Shown one piece after another: positions 1 through 8,903 of a stretch of DNA of 61,700 nt. The DNA comes from Myxococcales bacterium (lineage in GTDB: Bacteria; Myxococcota_A; Polyangia; Polyangiales; Polyangiaceae). Each line of letters opens with the position of its first letter. The first letter of the stretch is position 1. The notes below the pieces were generated by a model, which was given only the letters and a program-made list of their open reading frames with translations, searched no databases and was not told where the DNA came from. A program made the position numbers and the translations under genes. The stretch is from the NCBI GenBank assembly GCA_016191785.1, contig JACPVJ010000160.1, forward strand, positions 1 to 61,700. The letters run 5' to 3'.

Positions 1-958
1 CACCCGCAGCGCCCGCCGCGCCGCCGGCAGCGCCGCCGGTTCCGCCGGTTCCGCCGGCGCCGCCGGTTCCGCCAGCGCCACCGGTTCCGCAGTTGCTCGT
101 GGCGTCGCAGGCGTCGCCCTTGCCGTCTTGATCGCAGTCCGCCTGGCTCGGGTTCTTCGCGTTCGGGCAGTTGTCCTTCGCGTCAGCGACCCCGTCGCCG
201 TCGGCGTCCGCCGGCTCGGAGCAGGTCGAGCCCTTGGCGAAGCCCTCGGTCGGGCTCTTGCCCAGCCGCGCGTCGGTGGCCGGCCCGAAGTCGCCGTCTT
301 CGGTGATCTTGTCCTCGGGGTGGTTCAGGTTCCAGAGCCGTTGGAACGCGAGGACGTCCTTGCCCTTGAGGTTGACCGTTCCGCCCCCCACGTAGGTGTA
401 GTGATAGACGTCGCTCGAGCCGTACCACTGGAAGCCCTTGGCGGTGAGCGCGCTCTTCCACGCGGTGTAGTCGTTGGTGTCGAACGCCGTGCCGCCTTCG
501 TGGTTCGAGTTGCCCGGGGTGGCCGCCAGCGGGATGCCGCACTTCCCTGCCTGGTACCAGTGATAGAGCAGCCACTGCTGGGGCAGCGTCCGCAGCATGC
601 TGCTGATGTTCAGCTTCATGCCCGGGTTCGCGTCGACGGCCTTCACCAGCGCGTCGACCGCCGCGGGCTGCATGTACATGAAGACGTGGCTGTAGGCCTT
701 CACCAGGTTCGGACGCGACGGCACCGCCTTCATCGCGTTCGGGTTGATGCAGTTCATCTCGGCGATGATCTGCTTGCTGAGGCCCTCGACCACCGAGGTG
801 GAGCAGCCGCTCGAGAGCGCCTGCGACACGCTGAGCCCGCTCTGGACCGTCCCGACCTCTTCGTGGGGCTCCGGGCCGTCGGGTTCGCCCACGGGCACCT
901 CGGCCGCGCACCCCGCCAGAGCGATCACACCCAGAACCGAGAGCGCTCGGAGCCGCAT
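1..958 (-). CDS. M15-type D,D-carboxypeptidase/endopeptidase-like lipoprotein with PG-binding and TSP3 segments (3' end cut)
   Basis: This lipoprotein probably cleaves peptide stems of peptidoglycan at the cell surface. It is partial: the frame runs open off the window edge after about 319 codons. A lipobox (IALAGC) puts the lipidated Cys at residue 17. Residues 151-160 read SNHEGGTAFD, the zinc-binding H-x6-D signature of M15 peptidases, and His186 (VYHYTY) fits as the third ligand. Residues 197-234 resemble a PG_binding_1 helix bundle. A TSP3 calcium-binding segment follows at about 251-285, and then a Gly/Thr linker that is still open at base 1, so a MYXO-CTERM tail is expected outside. 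The start ATG (958-956) shares one base with the stop of the SpoIID-like gene (TGATG), so the two are translationally coupled. The family assignment is by motif; the exact bond cut is not known. Confidence 0.8.
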   Translation of the reverse strand, partial: MRLRALSVLGVIALAGCAAEVPVGEPDGPEPHEEVGTVQSGLSVSQALSSGCSTSVVEGLSKQIIAEMNCINPNAMKAVPSRPNLVKAYSHVFMYMQPAAVDALVKAVDANPGMKLNISSMLRTLPQQWLLYHWYQAGKCGIPLAATPGNSNHEGGTAFDTNDYTAWKSALTAKGFQWYGSSDVYHYTYVGGGTVNLKGKDVLAFQRLWNLNHPEDKITEDGDFGPATDARLGKSPTEGFAKGSTCSEPADADGDGVADAKDNCPNAKNPSQADCDQDGKGDACDATSNCGTGGAGGTGGAGGTGGTGGAAGGAAGAAG

Positions 959-2442
959 CACGACATTCTCCGCCGGCGGCTGGCGAACGCAAGCGCGGCC
1001 AGCGCGCCGATCACCGCCAGGGACGATCCGGAGGGGCGGCCGCTGGTGCTGCAGCCGCCGTCGTCGCCGCCGTCGTCCACCAGCTTGGTCTGCTGCCCGG
1101 CTGAGCCACCGGTGCTCTTGCCACCAGAGCCGCTCGACCCGCTCGAGCCCCCCGCGCCGCCGCCGCCGGCCCCGCCGGTGCCGCTCGCGGTGTCGCAGGC
1201 GTCGCCTTGGCCGTCGTCGTCGGCGTCGGCCTGATCAGCGTTCGCCTTCTGCGGGCAGTTGTCGCTGGCGTCGGCCACGCCGTCGCCGTCCTCGTCGTCG
1301 TCGCAGGCGTCGCCCTTGCCGTCGTCGTCCAGGTCTTTCTGATCCGCGTTGCCGATCGCCGGGCAGTTGTCGGCGTCGTCGTTCACGCCGTCGCTGTCGT
1401 CGTCGGTCTCGCACGCGTCGCCCTTGCCGTCTTTGTCGGTGTCGGTCTGCGCCTTGTTCGAGACGAGGGGGCAGTTGTCACTGGCATCGGCCACGCCGTC
1501 GCCGTCGTCGTCGGTCTCGCAGGCGTCGCCCTTGCCGTCTTTGTCGGTGTCAGCCTGGGCCTTGTTGGCGTCGAGGGGGCAGTTGTCGGTGGCGTCGGCC
1601 ACGCCGTCCCCGTCGTCATCGGTGTCGCACGCGTCGCCCTTGCCGTCGGTGTCCGTGTCCTTCTGATCGGCGTTCTTGGCGCTGGGGCAGTTGTCCTTGT
1701 CGTCGGTCACTCCGTCGCCGTCGCCGTCGGCCGGACCCACGCACGAGCCCGTGGCGGTCAGGAGCTTGATGTCTGCGCCGTAGTAAAACTGGAGGATCTG
1801 CTTGTAGTCGTAGCTCTTGTTGGCCTCGAGGCAGCGCGCGCCCCACTGGCTCATGCAGCCGCGGTTCTGACCGTAGCCCGGCGGCCCGATGTACCCGAGG
1901 GAGGTCTGCTTCACGCTGGTGCCGCTGAGCCCCGAGTTGTACGTGACGTACTTCTCCATCGGGTGGCTCGAGCTCCCCTTGCAGCTCGGGGCCGAGGTGT
2001 TGTTGTCCCCGCTCACGTAGAAGCCGTAGGTGAGCATCCCGCCGTACGACAGGTAGATGCCCGCGGTCTCTTTCACCGCCTGGTAGGCCTTGGCCGAGGG
2101 CTTCGCGCCGCACGAGTAGACCTGACAGCCCTGGCCGTCGCAGATCGAGCCCTTGGTCGCCATGGCGTAATAGGCGACGGACCGCGCCGCGATCGCCTGG
2201 GCCTTCAGCGCTTGCAGGTTCGCGCCGCCGTTCTCGCAGGTGATCACATGGGGGAGGTAGTCGTCCTCCATGTTCTTGGTGCCGACCCCGGTGACCGGGA
2301 TGGTGCAGTAGGCCTTCCCCAGGGGAGCGCTGACGTCCTGCTGGACCTCGAGGATGGGCTCCTCGTTGCCGACGGGGCCGGCCTGGCATGCGAGCACCGA
2401 TAGAGCGATCAGCAAGCACCCGAAGCGAGCCCAGTGCGTCAT
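958..2442 (-). CDS. SpoIID/LytB-domain lipoprotein with TSP3 repeats and MYXO-CTERM tail
   Basis: This 494-residue protein is probably a peptidoglycan-binding or glycan-processing surface protein. It has a lipobox (LSVLAC, Cys19). A SpoIID/LytB amidase-enhancer domain fills about residues 40-230: LKAQAIAARSVAYYA is the family hallmark, and an RGCMSQWGA stretch follows. Five TSP3 repeats (D-x-D-x-D-G-x-x-D ... DNCP) span about 235-420. A Gly/Ser linker and a MYXO-CTERM tail (GGCSTS, hydrophobic helix, RRRR) end it. In Bacillus, SpoIID is a lytic transglycosylase and LytB an amidase activator; which role applies here is open. The first Cys and the C-terminal tail suggest double membrane targeting, which is odd but recurs in this organism's proteins. 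It heads a two-gene operon with the M15-type gene. Confidence 0.85.
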   Translation of the reverse strand: MTHWARFGCLLIALSVLACQAGPVGNEEPILEVQQDVSAPLGKAYCTIPVTGVGTKNMEDDYLPHVITCENGGANLQALKAQAIAARSVAYYAMATKGSICDGQGCQVYSCGAKPSAKAYQAVKETAGIYLSYGGMLTYGFYVSGDNNTSAPSCKGSSSHPMEKYVTYNSGLSGTSVKQTSLGYIGPPGYGQNRGCMSQWGARCLEANKSYDYKQILQFYYGADIKLLTATGSCVGPADGDGDGVTDDKDNCPSAKNADQKDTDTDGKGDACDTDDDGDGVADATDNCPLDANKAQADTDKDGKGDACETDDDGDGVADASDNCPLVSNKAQTDTDKDGKGDACETDDDSDGVNDDADNCPAIGNADQKDLDDDGKGDACDDDEDGDGVADASDNCPQKANADQADADDDGQGDACDTASGTGGAGGGGAGGSSGSSGSGGKSTGGSAGQQTKLVDDGGDDGGCSTSGRPSGSSLAVIGALAALAFASRRRRMS

Positions 2443-2611
2443 GCCCGATGTGTGTGCAAGGGCGAGTCCATGTCGCGCTCACGTGATTTCGACGACTTAG
2501 GGCGCCGGCCTGGCCTCGCTGTCGCCTCGGTCTGCCAACCCCCGGTTGGCGGCGGGTGTGCGCGACGGAGAGTAACCACGCGCGAGGGCTGGGCCTGCTT
2601 TCCGCGCCCGG

Positions 2612-2641
2612 TTGCCCTTGCCGGTTGAGTAACGCTACGGT
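2612..2641 (+). promoter_or_regulatory. Candidate promoter of the Cys-rich lipoprotein gene
   Basis: TTGCCC (2612-2617) lies 18 bases before TACGGT (2636-2641), and TACGGT ends 8 bases before the ATG at 2650. No ribosome binding site is visible, so the transcript may be nearly leaderless. The rest of the 207-base divergent gap (2443-2649) shows nothing recognisable. Confidence 0.35.
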
Positions 2642-2649
2642 CAGAACAA

Positions 2650-3165
2650 ATGCTGATCGAGCTGCCTCTTCGCGCTCTCACGCGCGTCGCGCTGACACTC
2701 CTCATGCTGGCGCCGGCATGCGGCGGCGATGATTCGAGCTCCGGCGAGGCCCCGATCGAATGCGCGCAGATGTCTGATCGGATCTGTAAGTGCCGCCGCG
2801 AGGGTTCCCTCTATCCCGGAACGCCGGTTTCGGAGTGCAGCTCGATCTCGATGCCGAACACCGCGATCTGTTGTTCAAGCGGAAGCGGCGACTACTTCGA
2901 TTGCACGTGTTTAGAGATCAACTGCGCCCAAGATCAGGCAGGCTGTCGTTGCAGTACGATGATCAAGCAGAACACAATGGACGGCTGCCAGGGGGCCATC
3001 TGCTGCCTGTCTGCCAAAGACCCAGCGAGCGGCGGTTGCAGGTGCGGCACCGATGCTTGCCCCGCAGACTGGGTACAAGTGGCCTCGTGTGGGGCGCACG
3101 CTCTTCAGTGCGACATCGGAACTCGCGTCCAAGACTGCAAGGCCGGCGGCGACTTTCCAGATTGA
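2650..3165 (+). CDS. Cysteine-rich lipoprotein of unknown function
   Basis: This 171-residue protein has an N-terminal signal ending in a lipobox-like MLAPACGG (Cys24), so it is probably lipidated and faces the periplasm or cell surface. The mature part holds about 20 cysteines, many in CC or CxC pairs (CKCRR, CCSS, CTCLE, CRCS, CCLS, CRCG). That suggests a small disulfide-stabilised fold, possibly repeated two or three times. I recognise no family. Base composition is visibly lower in GC than the flanking genes. It lies alone between two minus-strand operons, and no neighbour hints at a role. Confidence 0.65.
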   Translation: MLIELPLRALTRVALTLLMLAPACGGDDSSSGEAPIECAQMSDRICKCRREGSLYPGTPVSECSSISMPNTAICCSSGSGDYFDCTCLEINCAQDQAGCRCSTMIKQNTMDGCQGAICCLSAKDPASGGCRCGTDACPADWVQVASCGAHALQCDIGTRVQDCKAGGDFPD

Positions 3166-3222
3166 TACGAACAGGCTGCGCCAGCGATTGAGCGCGATCT
3201 AGAGCGCGGGGCCGGGGAGAGT

Positions 3223-4803
3223 CTACTTCGAGCGACGTCGCACGAGACCGAAGAGCGCCAGCGCGGACAGGAGACCGGCGAGCGGTCGGCCGCGGCCCGG
3301 ACTGGGCAGCGTGCACGCGCAGCCGGCGTCCACCGGCTCGTCCGACTCCGTCGCACCCGGCTCTTCGAAGCCCTGTTCGCCGCGATCGCCGCTGGAGCAC
3401 GCCTCGCCCTTCTCACCGATACCGGCTTTCTGGTCGGCGTTGGCCACGGTGGGGCAGTTGTCGACCGCGTTGAACACGCCGTCGCCGTCCAGATCGTCGT
3501 CGCACGCGTCACCCACACCGTCTTCGTCCGCGTCGTCTTGGCTCGACTCGACCAGAGCGGGGCAGTTGTCGCTGGCATTGCTCACGCCGTCGCCGTCGCG
3601 ATCGTCGTCGCAGGCGTCACCCTGGCCATCGCCGTCGCCGTCGGCCTGGGTGGGGTCGGCGTCTTCAGGGCACACGTCGGTCTCGTCGAGGACACCGTCC
3701 CCGTCGTCGTCGTCGTCACAGGCGTCGCCCTTGCCGTCCTTGTCCGTGTCGGCCTGGTCGGCGTTGGCGTCCAGCTTGCAGTTGTCGTCGGCGTCGACGA
3801 TGCCGTCCCCGTCGTCGTCGGTCTCGCAGGCGTCGCCCTTGCCGTCCTTGTCCGTGTCGGTCTGGGTCGTGTTCTTCACCAGTGGACAGTTGTCCTGGTC
3901 GTCCGCCACCGTGTCGGCGTCGTCGTCGGTGTCGCACGCGTCGCCCTTGCCGTCCTTGTCAGTGTCGAGCTGGCTCTTGTTGGCGACCAGATCGCAGTTG
4001 TCCTTGGTGTCGGCGACACCGTCAGCGTCGTCGTCGGTGTCGCACGCGTCGCCCTTCTTGTCCTTGTCGGTGTCGGTCTGAGTCGCGTTCTTGGTGGTCG
4101 CGCAGTTGTCCTTGTCGTCCGCCACGCCGTCGCCGTCGTCGTCGGTGTCGCACGCGTCGCCCTTGCCGTCCTTGTCCGTGTCGGTCTGGCTGGTGTTCTT
4201 GGTGGTCGGGCAGTTGTCCTTGGCGTCCGCCACGCCGTCGCCGTCCTTGTCGGCAAAATCCTGGATGTTGTCGCGTTTCAGCGCCTTGTAGCTCGAGCTC
4301 ACAGAGCGGCTGCCGCGAACACAACCGTAGCTGCAGCCCTTGCACTCGATGGCGGTCACCCAACCCCAAGGGTCGCCGCTTTCGTAGAGGAAGATGTGCC
4401 CCGCGCCGTTCGAGTTGTACACGAAGGCGTCGGCCTTCTTGGCGCTGCCCCGAGCGATCGAGCTCCAGTGGTAGCTGTAGTTCTCGAAGTGGAAGGTGGA
4501 GTACGGGTGCGAGTCGGTGGTCACGCTAATCGCGCTCGGCACCTGCCACGCCTTGGCCACGAAGCCCGAGCAGTCCGCGCCGTACGACCCCGAGTGCGAG
4601 CAGCTGGGGCAGCTGCCCGAGCACGAGCCGTGAGACGTGGAGGTGGTGCTCCAGCGGCCGTGGCCCCACCAGTACGAGAACTTCACCACGCCCTTGCCGC
4701 GGGTGATGATCTCGTCCCGGGTCATCGCCGGCGGCGCCGCCAAGGCGGGGAGCGCGGCGGCGAGCGTGGCACCGATCAACGCGCACTGCAGGAACCGGCT
4801 CAT
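3223..4803 (-). CDS. NlpC/P60-like peptidoglycan hydrolase with long TSP3 array and MYXO-CTERM tail
   Basis: This secreted 526-residue protein probably cuts peptidoglycan peptides. A signal peptide (MSRFLQCALIGATLAAALPALA) is followed by a Cys/His peptidase domain at about 28-180: Cys78 in GADCSGFV and His136 in GAGHIFLYE fit the NlpC/P60-CHAP nucleophile and base. About 11 TSP3 calcium-binding repeats fill residues 186-470, and the protein ends in a MYXO-CTERM tail (DAGCACTL, hydrophobic helix, VRRRSK). The domain also carries many extra cysteines (59-75, 154-161), so it may be disulfide-braced. The start ATG at 4803 overlaps the upstream stop (ATGA), which fixes it and rules out a longer N-terminus. 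It is the second gene of an operon with the propeller protein. Confidence 0.82.
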   Translation of the reverse strand: MSRFLQCALIGATLAAALPALAAPPAMTRDEIITRGKGVVKFSYWWGHGRWSTTSTSHGSCSGSCPSCSHSGSYGADCSGFVAKAWQVPSAISVTTDSHPYSTFHFENYSYHWSSIARGSAKKADAFVYNSNGAGHIFLYESGDPWGWVTAIECKGCSYGCVRGSRSVSSSYKALKRDNIQDFADKDGDGVADAKDNCPTTKNTSQTDTDKDGKGDACDTDDDGDGVADDKDNCATTKNATQTDTDKDKKGDACDTDDDADGVADTKDNCDLVANKSQLDTDKDGKGDACDTDDDADTVADDQDNCPLVKNTTQTDTDKDGKGDACETDDDGDGIVDADDNCKLDANADQADTDKDGKGDACDDDDDGDGVLDETDVCPEDADPTQADGDGDGQGDACDDDRDGDGVSNASDNCPALVESSQDDADEDGVGDACDDDLDGDGVFNAVDNCPTVANADQKAGIGEKGEACSSGDRGEQGFEEPGATESDEPVDAGCACTLPSPGRGRPLAGLLSALALFGLVRRRSK

Positions 4804-5861
4804 AGCGAGAGCCTCCTCATGGTCGCCCCGTGTTCGTCCCAGGCCAGGTGATAGACGGTGCCATCGGCGCCGACGCGGATCCGCCGGAAGCTCTCTTCCG
4901 CTCCGGTGCTGGCGGGCAGATCGAGGCGCCCGAGCTCGCTGCCGGTCGGATCGAGCACCACCACGACCTCGCGGGCGTCGAGCACGTCGAACGGGGCCTC
5001 TGCCCGCTCGTCGAGCAAGCTGGCGCCGAGAAAGACCCGCCCTCTCGCGTCGGTCTCGAGCTCGAGCAGCTGCCAAACCGGGAGCTCGAACTCGACCTTG
5101 GCCAGGGGCTCGACGCCGCGATCGGTCTTCTTCGCGACGAAGGCAGAGCTGGCCCCAGACTTGGAAGCTCTGAGCTGGCTGCCCTCGGCGCCGAACCGAC
5201 CCTGGGCGATGGCGCGGTCATCGAGGGGCGCGCCGTCGGCATCGGCGATCTTGACCAGGTTGGCGTGCTTGACCTCGACCCAGGTCCCGTCGTCGCGCTG
5301 AAACAGTCCGGTCACGTCGCCCGCCTCGGCGACACCCTTGCCGACCAGCGGGACCTCGTGCGTGACCTTGCCGCTGGCGTCGGCGAACGCGACGCTCTCT
5401 TTGCTCAGGCGGTCGAGCAGCACTAGGCCGTCGGAACGGGTCAGCGCGACGTCTTGATAGGTGTCGGAGGGAACGGGAAGGCTGCGGGGCGCCTTTCCCG
5501 GCTCGAACACCTGCACGCGACCGTTGACCTGATCGAGCACGAACGCGCGACCGTGACCGTCCACCGCGAAGCTGGCCGGACCTTCGGGGGATGACTCGTT
5601 GCCGACGCGGCGGCCGAGCTCGCCCGGCGCCGACCCCCAGCGCGCGTGGAAGACCTGCTCGCTCTTCGGAGCGGGGCGCGGCACCGCAGCCGCCGGCGCC
5701 GCCACAGCGTGCCGCGCCGGAGCGCGCCAGGTCGGAACCGCGACGGACCGCGCTGCCTTTTTCAGCTTCGAGGGCGCTCCGGGATCGGGCCACGCACCGA
5801 TCGCGGCGATCGTCGCGACGACCGCGCCCGCCCCAATCCAGCGACCAACGTGCTTCGGCAT
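4800..5861 (-). CDS. Membrane-anchored beta-propeller (NHL-like) protein
   Basis: This 353-residue protein has one N-terminal membrane segment (about residues 8-24), a Pro/Ala-rich spacer, and then repeated blade-like stretches of the NHL/six-bladed type. Examples are SFAVDGHGRAFVLDQVNGRV, RSDGLVLLDR, ETDARGRVFLGA and RVGADGTVYHLAWD. Such propellers usually bind protein or glycan partners; no catalytic residues are evident. The ATG at 5861 is chosen because the hydrophobic anchor follows at once; upstream in-frame sequence is Arg-rich and not signal-like. Its stop overlaps the start of the NlpC/P60-like gene by four bases, so the two products are made together. An accessory role for that hydrolase is an inference. 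Confidence 0.7.
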   Translation of the reverse strand: MPKHVGRWIGAGAVVATIAAIGAWPDPGAPSKLKKAARSVAVPTWRAPARHAVAAPAAAVPRPAPKSEQVFHARWGSAPGELGRRVGNESSPEGPASFAVDGHGRAFVLDQVNGRVQVFEPGKAPRSLPVPSDTYQDVALTRSDGLVLLDRLSKESVAFADASGKVTHEVPLVGKGVAEAGDVTGLFQRDDGTWVEVKHANLVKIADADGAPLDDRAIAQGRFGAEGSQLRASKSGASSAFVAKKTDRGVEPLAKVEFELPVWQLLELETDARGRVFLGASLLDERAEAPFDVLDAREVVVVLDPTGSELGRLDLPASTGAEESFRRIRVGADGTVYHLAWDEHGATMRRLSL

Positions 5862-5972
5862 GTGACGGCGCCCGCTGCAAGTCCGGGGCCGACGCCGGCC
5901 CGCGGTGATTTCGCGAGCTTTCGCCGGCACGGCGCCAACCCGAACTTGTCTACGCAAACCGTCGGTTGGCGC

Positions 5973-6497
5973 TCAGGCGTGGCGATCGACCACCGACCAG
6001 TCGCGGCCGACGAGCGGGGGCAACCCGAAGGCGTCCCAGGGGAACGCCGCGCGGAAGCGCTCCGCGAGCTCGTCGAGCTCGTAGCCCGAGACCTCGAAGA
6101 CCAGCGCCCCGTCGCTCAGGCCGAAGCAAGCGCCGGAGGCGTGGACCTCTGCCTGCTCCATGCGCAGAAGCGCGTCGAGATCCGCGGTGCCACCCTGAAG
6201 CTCGCCCGCCGCGACGCCCTGCCGCGTGATCCGCTCGCCCGAGATGGCATACCGACCCTGGACGACGTCCTCGGAGCGCACGACGTCGATGCTGACCGGC
6301 ATGCGACGCGCAAGCTCGCTCAGCCAGTCGCGCACCGACTCGGGCGAGAAGCGCACCGCGCAGACGTGGCGCTTCCAGGGCAAGACCCGATAGCTGAACG
6401 CGAGCCCGTCTTCGGCCGAGAGCTGGCACTTCGCGGCGAAGAGATCTTCCAGGCGATCGACTCGAAGGATTCGGGCACTCCTGCGATACGGCGCCAT
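5973..6497 (-). CDS. Conserved-looking hypothetical cytoplasmic protein
   Basis: A 174-residue protein with no signal peptide, membrane segment or motif that I recognise. The composition is that of a soluble globular protein (WKRHVCAVRF, ELARRMPVSIDVVRSEDVVQ, LVFEVSGYELDELAERFRAAF). The start lies six bases after the stop of the lipoprotein gene upstream, so it is probably the last gene of the kinase-lipoprotein operon that begins at 8850. Function unknown. Confidence 0.6.
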   Translation of the reverse strand: MAPYRRSARILRVDRLEDLFAAKCQLSAEDGLAFSYRVLPWKRHVCAVRFSPESVRDWLSELARRMPVSIDVVRSEDVVQGRYAISGERITRQGVAAGELQGGTADLDALLRMEQAEVHASGACFGLSDGALVFEVSGYELDELAERFRAAFPWDAFGLPPLVGRDWSVVDRHA

Positions 6498-6503
6498 CGG
6501 GCC

Positions 6504-7364
6504 TCAGTTCGGGCAGGCCGGATCCTCGTAGTGGACGGTCACGGAAACGGCGTCCACCCGAGCCGTGGCCGCAGCGCTGGCCGTGACCGTCAAGAGCACC
6601 CCGAAGTCCGCAGCCTGCACCTCGGCCAGAGTGATCGCCGTCGCGCCCCAGAGCTCGGTGGCCGAGCCGTACTTCGCTGCCGCGTCGGTGGTGGGCCAGG
6701 CGGTGTTCTTCGCGCCGTTCGTGGCGAGCGGTGCGCCCTTGACCAAGACGCGAACGTCTTTGTCGGTGAGCGCGCTGGCCGAGCCCTGGCCCGAGCGTTC
6801 GATGCTGACCTCGACGCCCTTGACCAGAGCGCCCACCGGTAGCGAAAAGCCGAAGGCCGAGGCCTTGAGCTGGTTCGTGGTCTTGCTGGCATCGAGGGCG
6901 GCGGTCGCCCACTTGTCGTCGGACTGGGCGGCGTCGCTGACGCTGGTCCACGCCACGTTGCCGGTGATCTTGGCTTCGAAGACCGCGTCGGCGGGGCGGG
7001 TCTTCGATTGCTGCTTGCTGCAGCCGCACTCGCCGGGCTTGGCGCCCCCGCCGCAGGTGAACGGTGCCGTACAGCCGCAGGTCAGGGTGTTGCCACAGCC
7101 GTCGTCCAGGTCGCCGCATTTGGGCGCGAGCGTCTCGCAGGTCGTGGGAAAGCAGCTGCCGTCGGGGCCGCCGTCTTTGCCGCCGGTGCCGCCGGACGCC
7201 GAGAGGCCCTTACGGCAGCGGCCGTCCACGTTGCACCTGAGGCCCTCGGGGCACTCACCCTCGCCCCCGCTCGGATCGCAGAGAAACTGCCCGTCCTCGA
7301 AGCTCTCGTCGACGACGCAGCTCGCGAAGAAGACCGTCACTGCGAAGAGCGATGAAGCACGCAC
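6504..7364 (-). CDS. Cys-rich linker lipoprotein of unknown function
   Basis: Starting from GTG at 7364, the 286-residue product opens with VRASSLFAVTVFFASC, a lipoprotein signal with the lipidated Cys at residue 16. Longer in-frame starts give an Arg/Pro-rich leader with no signal. A Cys-rich segment follows (about 20-130: CDPSGGEGECPEGLRCN, CGDLDDGCGNTLTCGCTAPF), including a short Gly/Asp linker. The C-terminal part (about 140-286) is predicted beta-rich (VEVSIERSGQGSASALTDKDV, RVDAVSVTVHYEDP) and resembles generic surface carbohydrate-binding or adhesion modules. It lies 55 bases downstream of the kinase gene and six bases before the next gene, suggesting one operon. Confidence 0.65.
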   Translation of the reverse strand: MRASSLFAVTVFFASCVVDESFEDGQFLCDPSGGEGECPEGLRCNVDGRCRKGLSASGGTGGKDGGPDGSCFPTTCETLAPKCGDLDDGCGNTLTCGCTAPFTCGGGAKPGECGCSKQQSKTRPADAVFEAKITGNVAWTSVSDAAQSDDKWATAALDASKTTNQLKASAFGFSLPVGALVKGVEVSIERSGQGSASALTDKDVRVLVKGAPLATNGAKNTAWPTTDAAAKYGSATELWGATAITLAEVQAADFGVLLTVTASAAATARVDAVSVTVHYEDPACPN

Positions 7365-7419
7365 GGGGCGACGGCATGGTAGCAGAGCCGGCAGCAGCCG
7401 GTTCGGCGTCGAACGCCGC

Positions 7420-8850
7420 TCAGAAACCGAAATCAGGGGCAGTGGACTTGGGCTTGGCCTTCGGCGCGGGCGGGGCGCTCGGGGGGCGCGGCGGCGGGGC
7501 GGTCGAGGCAAGAGGCGACGCGAGGGGTCGCGCGGCGGGGGCGACCTGGGGCAACTTGGGCGACGCACGCGACGGCTCCGCGCTGGGCAAAGGTGATGGA
7601 GTCGCCTGCGCGGCGGGCGTGGTCGAAGCAGCCGGCACGTCGGCAGGCGGTGGCGACTGCCCGACGGCCTGGACGTCGGGCAGCTCGGGTGAGGGGCGAC
7701 TCGCGGCGACCACGCCGGCGCCGACCAGCGCCGCGACCACCGCGCCGGCGGCGAGCCACGGCCAGCGACTCCGAGGCGGGGGCGGCGGCGCGACCGCGCG
7801 AGTCACGGCAGAGTCCGGGTCGCGAGGGTCAGGGCGCTTGGTGGTGAGTTGCACCGGGGGCGGCTGGGTCGAATTGATCACGACCTGAAGCTCGGCGAAG
7901 TCCGCCTCGAGCCAGCTGGTGCGGAGTGAGGCGCCGCAGGCATCTTCGCGGGTGCCGCGCTCGTAGCCCCAAAGCGCGAGGGCTTCGCCGAACGCGCGCA
8001 TCGACTCCCAGCGATCGTCGGGCGACTTCTTCAGCCCCCGATCGATCAGGCGCCACAGCTCGAGGTCGCCGGCGCTCTGCTGATGGGTGGGCACGGGCGC
8101 GTCGTTGATGATCGAGTTGAGCAGCGCGTGGTAGTTGTCCGCCTTGAAGGGCACCTGGGCCGTGAGGGCCTCGTAGAGCAGCACGCTGAAGCTCCACACG
8201 TCGGTACGAGCGTCGACCTCGGCGCCGCGGGCCTGTTCGGGAGACATGTAGTCGGGCGTGCCGACGATCGCGCCCTTCGCGGTCAGCCGCCGATCGACGT
8301 CGGTCTGACGGGCGATGCCGAAGTCGAGCAGCTTGGGCTGCACCCGGCCGAGATCGTCGGTCGCGACGAACACGTTCTCGGGTTTTACGTCCCGGTGGAC
8401 GATGCCCGCCGAGTGGGCGGTCTGCAGCGCGTCGGCGATCGGGAGCAACAACTGCACCAGACGGGGGCCCGCGATCCGCCCCTCGGCGACCATCAGCTCG
8501 TAGAGCGACTGTCCGTGGAGCATTTCCATGGCGACGAACGGATCCCCGCGTTCGGTCTGCCCGAAGTCGAAGACCCTCACGATGGCTGGGTGCCGGAAGC
8601 GCGCCGAGGCCCGCGCTTCGGCCAGCAGGCGCTCGCTGTGGGCCGGCGCCGCGTCGGGCTCGAGATAGATGATCTTGACGGCCACGTGGGTGTCGAGCAG
8701 CGAGTCGAGCGCGACCCAGACTCGACCGAAGCCGCCTTGGCCGAGGGGGCGTACCAAGTGATACCGCTCGCGGATCACCTCGCCCTGTCGATAGCGCTCC
8801 TCGGTGCCCGGGGGTTCCCCGTACGGTGTGGCTCGGCGGGCGTGGCCCAT
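7420..8850 (-). CDS. Transmembrane eukaryotic-type Ser/Thr protein kinase
   Basis: This 476-residue protein phosphorylates Ser/Thr on unknown substrates. The kinase domain (about 28-310) is intact: glycine loop GQGGFGRVW (38-46), VAVK Lys59, catalytic HRDVKPEN (152-159), DFG (176-178) and the activation-segment end GTPDYMSPEQ. A Pro-rich stretch and one membrane helix (about 357-378, WLAAGAVVAALVGAGVVAA) follow. The remaining 100 residues are Pro/Ala/Ser-rich, with no recognisable sensor domain. The family usually has a PASTA or other ligand domain after the helix, which is absent here. It heads an operon with a linker lipoprotein and a hypothetical protein, so it may respond to an envelope signal through them. 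Confidence 0.9.
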   Translation of the reverse strand: MGHARRATPYGEPPGTEERYRQGEVIRERYHLVRPLGQGGFGRVWVALDSLLDTHVAVKIIYLEPDAAPAHSERLLAEARASARFRHPAIVRVFDFGQTERGDPFVAMEMLHGQSLYELMVAEGRIAGPRLVQLLLPIADALQTAHSAGIVHRDVKPENVFVATDDLGRVQPKLLDFGIARQTDVDRRLTAKGAIVGTPDYMSPEQARGAEVDARTDVWSFSVLLYEALTAQVPFKADNYHALLNSIINDAPVPTHQQSAGDLELWRLIDRGLKKSPDDRWESMRAFGEALALWGYERGTREDACGASLRTSWLEADFAELQVVINSTQPPPVQLTTKRPDPRDPDSAVTRAVAPPPPPRSRWPWLAAGAVVAALVGAGVVAASRPSPELPDVQAVGQSPPPADVPAASTTPAAQATPSPLPSAEPSRASPKLPQVAPAARPLASPLASTAPPPRPPSAPPAPKAKPKSTAPDFGF

Positions 8851-8903
8851 GTCGAATCAATGATCATGCCTGCGAGCGGAACGACTCGCAACCGAACCGA
8901 CGC

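Noticed and set aside
1207..4851. Long plus-strand frames rich in VGV/VAVVVG or ASPLPSLSVS
   Set aside because: They are complementary to TSP3-repeat coding sequence. Asp/Gly codons read backwards give Val/Ser/Pro repeats; no start signals or known domains.
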